This document shows positions 14,401 to 18,844 of a stretch of DNA of 18,844 nucleotides, piece after piece. Location: NCBI GenBank assembly GCA_902491915.1, contig CABUJL010000027.1:1-18844 (forward strand), written 5' to 3'. The notes below the pieces were generated by a model. It was not told the origin of the DNA, did not search any database, and saw only the letters and a program-made list of their open reading frames with translations. The translations under genes and the position numbers were made by a program. Numbering within the stretch: position 1 is the stretch's first letter; the number at the start of each line of letters is the position of its first letter. Origin of the DNA: an uncultured Collinsella sp. (GTDB lineage Bacteria; Actinomycetota; Coriobacteriia; Coriobacteriales; Coriobacteriaceae).

Positions 14401-16243
14401 TACCGAGGATTCGCTCGCGCATCTGGTAAAGCCCGAGCGTCCGATTCGCGTCGTCGACCAGTGGATGTACCACAGCCGCCTGTACGCCGTCGCCCGTTTT
14501 GTGACGATGCGCAACGACCTGGACCTGATCCAGCTCAACTCTTTCGGCTGCGGCCTGGACGCTCTGACCACCGACCAGGTGCAGGAGATTCTGGAGGCCA
14601 GCGGCAAGATCTACACCGTGCTCAAGATCGACGAGGTGTCCAACCTGGGCGCCGCGCGCATCCGCATCCGCTCGCTCATGGCAGCGCTCAAGGACCAGGA
14701 GGCCGAGCGCTTGGCCGAGGCCACGGCCGCGGGCGAGGCCTACGAGCAGGGTGACGCCGCGCCGGTGGCGCCCTCCACGGATGCCCCCGCGTTCGCGAGC
14801 CGCAAGTACACGTTTGAGGCCCAGCGTGAGAGCGCGTCGACCGCGTGGCCCAAGGTACCCTTCACCGAGCAGATGCGCGACGAGGGCTACACCATCCTGT
14901 GCCCGCAGATGGCGCCGATCCACTTTGATCTGGTCAAAGAGGTGTTCCGTGGTGCCGGCTACAACCTGGAGCTGCTGCCCTCGACTGATCACGATGCCGT
15001 CGAGGCCGGTCTGCGCTATGTGAACAATGACATCTGCTATCCGTCGATCCTGGTGACGGGCCAGATCATGGAGGCCATCGAGAGCGGTCGGTACGACCTG
15101 TCTAAGACGGCCGTGGTTATCAGCCAGACCGGCGGTGGCTGCCGTGCCACCAACTACATCGCGCTCATTCGCAAGGCCCTGCGCGAGAGCGGCCACCCCG
15201 AGATCCCGGTGATCTCGCTTTCGGCCGTGGCGCTCGGCGAGGACAACCCCGGCTTTAAGATTACGCCGGCGCTGCTTAAGCAGGCAGTCTACGCGGTGCT
15301 CTTTGGCGACGTGATGATGCAGATGCTCTACCGCTGCCGCCCGTACGAGGCCACGCCCGGTGCCGCCAACGCGCTCTACGAGGAGTACATGGCGCGCGCC
15401 CGCAAGCTGGCGCCCAAGTTCAACCGCCACAACTACACCAAGCTGTGCCGCGAGGCCATCCGCGCGTTCGACACCATGCCGCTCGTGGGCGAGGGTACCA
15501 AGCCGCGCGTGGGCGTGGTCGGCGAGATCCTGGTCAAGTTCCATCCCACAGCCAACAACCACGTGGTCGATGTCATCGAGCGCGAGGGCTGCGAGGCCGT
15601 GGTGCCGGGTCTGCTCGACTTTTTCCTGTACTCCATGAGCAACGCCGAGCTGCAGAAGGACGAGTTGGGAAGCTCCGCTACCACGCGCGCTGGTATGCAG
15701 GCGCTCATCAAGCTCGTGGACTGGATGCGCACGCCGGTGGAGGAGATGCTCGAGAAGTCCCGCCGCTTCGAGGCGCCCGAGCGCATCGGCACCATGGCCG
15801 ACAAGGCCCGCACGGTGCTTTCGGTGTGCAACAACATGGGCGAGGGCTGGCTGCTCACGGCCGAGATGCTCGACCTGATCGATCATGGCGCACCCAATAT
15901 CATCTGCACGCAGCCCTTCGCGTGCCTGCCCAATCACGTGGTGGGCAAGGCCGTGATTAAGGAGCTGCGCCGCCAGCATCCCGAGAGCAACATCGTTGCG
16001 GTGGACTATGATCCTGGTGCGTCCGAGGTCAACCAGCTCAACCGTATTAAGCTCATGATCAGCGTGGCCAAGGAAAACATGCGCGCCGGCAAGGGCTTTA
16101 AGCTTGAGAAGGTGGCGCCGCTCGCGATGGACGAGGTCACCGGCCAGATGCGTGCCCACGACGGCTGCGTGAGCTGCGGTTCGGTCGATGAGAGCGCCGT
16201 GGCGTCGGTCGCTGAGCGCCTGGGACGCGGCATTAAGAAGTAG
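11456..16243 (+). CDS. Giant 2-hydroxyacyl-CoA dehydratase activase/HgdB-like fusion protein (1595 aa)
   Basis: Domain order: an Ala/Glu-rich helical extension (1-85); BadF/HgdC-type ATPase domain 1 (86-365, LGIDVGSTT, cluster ligands C207 and C246); ATPase domain 2 (402-665, IGIDAGSTT, C527 and C566); a Cys cluster C688-x2-C691-x3-C695-x18-C714; HgdB-like module 1 (about 750-1075, Cys 804, 829, 843, 846, 1032); an Ala/Pro linker (about 1081-1120); and module 2 (about 1125-1585, Cys 1149, 1194, 1229, 1484, 1490, 1571, 1574). Both ATPase domains keep the two Cys 39 residues apart, as in HgdC, where a dimer-bridging [4Fe-4S] cluster donates ATP-driven low-potential electrons. HgdB-like proteins accept them, some on double-cubane clusters. 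The fusion should thus be an oxygen-sensitive reductase/activase; its true substrate is unknown. The start has AGAGGAGAG upstream. Length exceeds the usual about 1400 aa, mainly through the N-terminal extension and linker. Confidence 0.92.
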   Translation: MSKLVEGIKDRMVAAAREAAPAVVDAAQKAATAAAEKVAEAVAEAKNAAEETSVASEPVTAAEPVAATAARAPEGAIFNPENARGNLHLGIDVGSTTVKLAVLNDDNQIVYAKYQRHHTDVRACARDLFEGAATVLPTAQMTCAITGSGGLLLSQWLDLEFVQEVIASKRAVETLIPATDVAIELGGEDAKIIYFDNGIEQRMNGTCAGGTGAFIDQMATLLHTDASGLNELAANATTIYPIASRCGVFAKTDVQPLLNEGARPEDVAASIFQAVVTQTISGLACGRPIRGNVAFLGGPLQYLSELRHRFYLTLNLDEEHRIVPQNAHLFVASGAAMAHESNKLSTFPQLIEAIDSLGDTQGAEVERLDPLFATDEDFAEFKNRHDAEVVPKGKLDGYTGRVFIGIDAGSTTMKAALVGEDGQLLHTWYGNNNGDILGTAKVIMADFYNHIPAGCTIGHVTTTGYGEALLIEALKADSGEIETVAHLRGAKAFLPGVEFILDIGGQDMKCLRVKDGVIEHIMLNEACSSGCGSFIESFAVSMNMDVRAFANAAIHAKAPVDLGSRCTVFMNSRVKQAQKEGATVGDIAAGLSYSVIKNALFKVIKLRDPKEIGSQVIVQGGTFMSDATLRAFEQLTGVHAVRPDIAGCMGAYGAALLARDRAGADGTSTILSAEDIAHLTVTQKHVRCGRCSNNCQLTVNDFGGGRRFITGNRCEKGAGHKKQKTEAPNLFKKKNELLFNREVLSPDEAPRGTVGIPRALNMYENYPFWHAFFTRLGFSVQLSDQSSKKTYQAGIESMPSESVCYPAKMSHGHVMNLIDRDVDFIWMPCVRWERKEDPTAGNCYNCPIVMSYPTALALNIDEIREQNIEFLYPFVPYHDKTELKRRLYQVLAVDRVADAEAGRGRVRGPKITRSEVDAAVNAAFEADARFHEDIQTMGEEALKWVEDHGGHGIVLAGRPYHNDPEINHALPELISSFGFAVFTEDSLAHLVKPERPIRVVDQWMYHSRLYAVARFVTMRNDLDLIQLNSFGCGLDALTTDQVQEILEASGKIYTVLKIDEVSNLGAARIRIRSLMAALKDQEAERLAEATAAGEAYEQGDAAPVAPSTDAPAFASRKYTFEAQRESASTAWPKVPFTEQMRDEGYTILCPQMAPIHFDLVKEVFRGAGYNLELLPSTDHDAVEAGLRYVNNDICYPSILVTGQIMEAIESGRYDLSKTAVVISQTGGGCRATNYIALIRKALRESGHPEIPVISLSAVALGEDNPGFKITPALLKQAVYAVLFGDVMMQMLYRCRPYEATPGAANALYEEYMARARKLAPKFNRHNYTKLCREAIRAFDTMPLVGEGTKPRVGVVGEILVKFHPTANNHVVDVIEREGCEAVVPGLLDFFLYSMSNAELQKDELGSSATTRAGMQALIKLVDWMRTPVEEMLEKSRRFEAPERIGTMADKARTVLSVCNNMGEGWLLTAEMLDLIDHGAPNIICTQPFACLPNHVVGKAVIKELRRQHPESNIVAVDYDPGASEVNQLNRIKLMISVAKENMRAGKGFKLEKVAPLAMDEVTGQMRAHDGCVSCGSVDESAVASVAERLGRGIKK

Positions 16244-16271
16244 CTGGCCTGCTATGGGCTGGATATGAGAC

Positions 16272-16308
16272 AAACGGGTGGTGGCCGTACCGGCTACCAC
16301 CCGTTTTT
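16272..16308 (+). terminator. Intrinsic terminator of the TetR-activase operon
   Basis: AAACGGGTGGTGGCC (16272-16286) pairs with GGCTACCACCCGTTT (16292-16306) over 15 bp with one G-U, loop GTACC, followed by a run of five T (16304-16308). It lies 28 bp after the stop codon. Confidence 0.92.
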
Positions 16309-16535
16309 GCTTGGACATATGTTGCGTAAACGCCCCGACTATCACCCTTTGCGAACTCAGATTTCGGAAGTATGCGGCAAAATCTGAATAGACCGAGCAC
16401 ACCGAATATGTCCAAGCCCTGTACCTGCGGTTTTATTGGCGGAAAATCGGGGGGTGCTCAAGGGTTCCGGAATTTGCCGCATACTTCCGCAAACGACGTC
16501 TCGGTGGCACAAAAAATCGCCCTCGGAACCCTGAG
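16309..16535. repeat. Three interlocking inverted repeats in a 418-bp intergenic region
   Basis: Pair A: GCTTGGACATAT (16309-16320) with its perfect complement at 16406-16417. Pair B: CGGAAGTATGCGGCAAA (16365-16381) with its perfect 17-bp complement at 16473-16489. Pair C: CTCAAGGGTTCCG (16457-16469) with CGGAACCCTGAG (16524-16535), one base short. The arms interlock (A left, B left, A right, C left, B right, C right), so they cannot all form nested hairpins. I see no gene in 16244-16661. The rest, 16536-16661, holds only the leader of the next gene, with ribosome binding site AAGAGAGGA at 16645-16653. Confidence 0.8.
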
Positions 16536-16661
16536 ATAATGAACAGATGTAGCCGTTCGCCGCAAATTACCGTCCGTTTATAGAACCCACCCCCAGTGTG
16601 CAGCCCTCTTACGGTTGAATAAATACACATCTATGGAATTACGTAAGAGAGGACTGTTCCT

Positions 16662-17621
16662 ATGAGCTACAAGACCGTTTGCGTTGCCGGCGGCGGCGTG
16701 CTGGGAAGCCAGATTGCCTTTCAGGCTGCCTACTGCGGCTTCGATGTAACGATTTGGCTGCGCAGCGAGGGCAGCATCGGTCGCACCCAGCCCAAGATCG
16801 ATCATGTGCGCGAGGAGTACATCGCGGCAATCGAGGGTATGGCGGACGGCACGGGCGAGTGGTGCTCCGGTATCGCCGATAGCGGCAAGCCCTTCGACAA
16901 AGAGGCGGCACTCGCCGCCGTTGAGCGCGCCTACTCCACACTCAAGCTGGAGCTCGATCTTGCCAAGGCAGTGGCCGACGCCGACTTGGTCATCGAGTCT
17001 ATGGCCGAGGACACCCAGGCAAAAATCGATTTTTACAAGAAGCTCGCCCCGGTCCTTCCGCAAAAGACCGTCGTCGTGACCAACTCCTCCACGTTACTGC
17101 CGAGTACCTTTGCCAAGTACACTGGCCGCCCCGAGAAGTACCTGTCGCTGCACTTTGCCAACTCTATCTGGAAGAACAACATGACCGAGGTCATGGCACA
17201 GGACCAGACCGACAAGCGCTACTTCGATGAACTCGTCGACTTTGCCAACGACATCCGTATGCTGGCGTTGCCCGTCAACAAGGAAAAGAACGGTTATCTG
17301 CTCAACTCCATGTTGGTACCGTGGCTGCTTTCGGGCCTTGATCTGTACGTCTCGGGCGTGAGCGATCCCAAGAGCATCGACCTCGCGTGGACGCGTGGCA
17401 CCGGCGCTCCCAAGGGCCCGTTCCGCGTATTCGACACGGTGGGTATCCAGACGGCCTACAACATCGTCATGCAGTATCAGAAGGTGCCGGGCCTGGTGAG
17501 CCCGCTGCTCAAGAAGATGATGATGCCCTACAACTTTAAGGCCATGGCCTCCGTTCTCAAGAAAATGCTCGACGAAGGCAAGCTGGGCGAAAGCTCGGGC
17601 GAGGGCTTCTTCAAGTACTAA
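16662..17621 (+). CDS. 3-hydroxyacyl-CoA dehydrogenase
   Basis: This 319-aa NAD-dependent enzyme oxidises or forms 3-hydroxyacyl-CoA, as in butanoate metabolism or beta-oxidation. The N-terminal Rossmann motif GGGVLGSQIAFQAA (10-23) binds NAD. Catalytic-domain residues visible are S142/S143 in VTNSSTL, H164 in SLHFAN, E176 in TEVMA (the His-Glu pair), and N215 in KNGYLLNSML. The segment normally reading HFFNP-x-P is HFANSIWKNN, a variant that may alter acyl preference. Length is normal for the single-domain family. ATG at 16662 has AAGAGAGGA 8 nt upstream. It stands alone: a terminator lies before it and a gene remnant follows. Confidence 0.9.
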   Translation: MSYKTVCVAGGGVLGSQIAFQAAYCGFDVTIWLRSEGSIGRTQPKIDHVREEYIAAIEGMADGTGEWCSGIADSGKPFDKEAALAAVERAYSTLKLELDLAKAVADADLVIESMAEDTQAKIDFYKKLAPVLPQKTVVVTNSSTLLPSTFAKYTGRPEKYLSLHFANSIWKNNMTEVMAQDQTDKRYFDELVDFANDIRMLALPVNKEKNGYLLNSMLVPWLLSGLDLYVSGVSDPKSIDLAWTRGTGAPKGPFRVFDTVGIQTAYNIVMQYQKVPGLVSPLLKKMMMPYNFKAMASVLKKMLDEGKLGESSGEGFFKY

Positions 17622-17702
17622 GAACGATCCCTCGGGGTCGGAGGAAAACGGATCATTTTCGGCCGCCAGCAGTGAGAAGATGGACCCAGAAATAGAAAGG
17701 AG

Positions 17703-18179
17703 TGGCAATGGGCTGGCTCGGGCTTTGAAGACAAGTTATTGCAGGCCCAGGGCGATTTCTCGCTCAATGCAGGCCAGCACAGCGTGACGTATCTGCCGAG
17801 TTCTGACACGGCAGCGACTGGTCGCTACCAGGTGCTGCTATACGACAACAACTTTGGTGCGACCGAGCGCTATCCCAAGTTCGACTGGGGCCAGCTGGGC
17901 GCCGCGGTGGCGACCGACTACAGCAAGGGAACGCATTCGTTTGGGCGCATCTTTACGGTGGACGAGGTGGCGTGCACCTACGAGCTCGAAGACCAGATTG
18001 CGGTGCCGTTCTCGGGCTACGTCAGTAGTGCGCAGCGCGTCGGCGATTCGAATAGCATGCTCGTGGCATCGGGCATGGCCAAGACTTTTGCCGAGTACGA
18101 TCGCTATGGACTGCCCATCGCCACCTACGAGATGGAAGCCGAGAAGTACATCTACCGCGTGTACAAGTACGAGCTGTAG
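17703..18179 (+). pseudogene. C-terminal remnant of a probable arylsulfotransferase
   Basis: About 158 codons read through in one frame from WQWAGSGFEDKLL to the TAG at 18177-18179, with normal codon usage. The frame opens only at 17676. Pieces such as AGQHSVTYLP, RYQVLLYDNNFGATERYPKF, TVDEVA and IYRVYKYEL resemble the C-terminal part of aryl-sulfate sulfotransferases (QH-x-LP-x-LxDNG pattern), which are normally 500-600 aa. No in-frame ATG or GTG lies at the 5' end, although an AAAGGAG sits at 17696-17702; a TTG at 17739 is the first possible start and lacks a ribosome binding site. The N-terminal three quarters, including any signal peptide, are missing. The 80 bp before it (17622-17702) resemble no gene. 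Family assignment is from memory. Confidence 0.6.
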
Positions 18180-18248
18180 CGCTGCGCTTGGCTGCGTCTG
18201 TGCCCCGTGGCTGCGCGCGCTCGCGCCGGGCCCGCCTCGCGTCCCGCA

Positions 18249-18844
18249 TCACTTCACATCGAACTCCACGCGATCGAGTTCAGGCACGTTGAGGTCTATG
18301 AGCTTGCGGGCGACGTGGCGGTCGTGTGCCCCAAGCGCCTCGCCTGTCGTCACATGGGCGACAATCTCACGCTCGACGACGCCCTCCTCCTCGCCTTCGG
18401 TAGCCGAGGTCTCGACGGCGACGGTGTAATCCTTAAAGCCCGGCAGCACCGCGGCAAGTTCGCGCGTAGTTTCGGTGACACCGTAGCCGTCCTGCACGCC
18501 GGTCTGCGCCGAGCCAATAGACCCCGCCGTCATAACGATGCAGGGGATGGCAAAGACTACCGTGCCCACAATGATGCGGCGGCGCACCTTGCGCGATAGC
18601 TCGTCGACCTCGGCATCTTCTTCGGCGGTTACAATGCCGTCGCCGTTGAGGTCGCGCTTGAGCGGCACGCGCAAGATAAGTAATACGGCTTCGGCCGCGA
18701 GTGCGATAAAGACCACGTTGATGCCAAACTCGTAAAGCGCCGAGAGAAACAGCGACCCGCTTGCGATGGCGATGCCATAGCCCGCCGCGCACAGAGGCGG
18801 CATGAGCGCGGTCGCCACGGCCACGCCGGCGATGAGCGGGGCGG
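18249..18844 (-). CDS. DUF389 family membrane protein with EF-hand loop (partial, 5' end beyond window)
   Basis: The frame enters from the right edge (first full codons read APLIAG) and ends at TGA 18249-18251, giving about 198 residues of the C-terminal part. The segment GVAVATALMPPLCAAGYG is the hallmark of DUF389 proteins (TIGR00341-like), followed by two further membrane helices (about SLFLSALYEFGINVVFIALA and VGTVVFAIPCIVMTAGS). Between them lies a cytosolic or exposed loop with DLNGDGIVTAEE, which fits the 12-residue EF-hand calcium loop at positions 1, 3, 5, 6, 8 and 12. An acidic domain of about 95 residues with a TEGEEEGVV segment ends the protein. Function of the family is unknown. 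It converges on the arylsulfotransferase remnant. Confidence 0.82.
   Translation of the reverse strand, partial: APLIAGVAVATALMPPLCAAGYGIAIASGSLFLSALYEFGINVVFIALAAEAVLLILRVPLKRDLNGDGIVTAEEDAEVDELSRKVRRRIIVGTVVFAIPCIVMTAGSIGSAQTGVQDGYGVTETTRELAAVLPGFKDYTVAVETSATEGEEEGVVEREIVAHVTTGEALGAHDRHVARKLIDLNVPELDRVEFDVK

Noticed and set aside
11381..16402. An open frame of 1673 codons on the minus strand, opposite the activase fusion
   Set aside because: The plus-strand protein has clear domains and conserved cysteines. The opposite frame is His/Val/Gly/Arg-rich with no recognisable motif, as expected from GC-rich third codon positions. It also extends over the terminator and into repeat DNA.
17680..17787. 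A 35-codon frame starting at an ATG before the arylsulfotransferase remnant
   Set aside because: It reads the remnant in the wrong frame, lacks a suitable ribosome binding site and shows no pattern of a real small protein.

Overview
The window looks like a chromosomal segment of a gut coriobacterium close to Collinsella (Actinomycetota). I infer this from the high GC content, the twin-arginine lipoprotein solute-binding protein, the very large 2-hydroxyacyl-CoA dehydratase activator fusion, an arylsulfotransferase remnant, and many short palindromic intergenic repeats. No rRNA, tRNA, CRISPR-Cas locus, transposase or phage gene was seen. Both ends cut through genes.

Layout. Positions 1-3200 (minus strand) carry a polar amino-acid ABC transporter operon in the order binding protein, permease, permease, ATPase (the ATPase runs off the left edge). 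A promoter lies upstream and a strong stem-loop sits between the binding-protein gene and the permeases. Positions 3201-3657 hold no gene but contain six copies of a 17-bp sequence in alternating orientation at an almost exact 40-bp period, then a bidirectional terminator. Positions 3658-5439 (minus) encode a 593-aa DXS-family thiamine-diphosphate enzyme that has lost three substrate-binding residues of true DXS. Divergent from it are an HD-domain hydrolase and a CmpB-type membrane protein (5667-7226). An ammonium transporter and its P-II partner follow (7425-9232), separated by a long imperfect palindrome, then a Cof-type HAD phosphatase (9320-10177).

Positions 10178-10732 were the most rewarding non-coding-looking stretch. 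They contain a 41-codon gene for a one-helix, arginine-tailed peptide with a strong ribosome binding site inside a possible hairpin. A promoter has a LexA-like palindrome exactly between its -35 and -10 boxes. Two related TGTGACAAA palindromes bracket the locus. The best reading is an SOS-controlled small membrane toxin, not recognised by name.

Positions 10733-16243 encode a TetR regulator and, 12 bp downstream, a 1595-aa protein with two complete [4Fe-4S] activase domains, a four-Cys cluster and two HgdB-like modules, preceded by an unusual Ala-rich extension. After a clean terminator comes a 418-bp gap with interlocking inverted repeats, then a 3-hydroxyacyl-CoA dehydrogenase (16662-17621), the C-terminal remnant of a probable arylsulfotransferase (17703-18179), and convergently a DUF389 membrane protein with a perfect EF-hand loop that runs off the right edge.

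Functional picture: nitrogen uptake (amino-acid ABC system, Amt/P-II) next to anaerobic acyl-CoA or radical metabolism (activase fusion, 3-hydroxyacyl-CoA dehydrogenase). All comparisons to known families are from memory; no database search was run.
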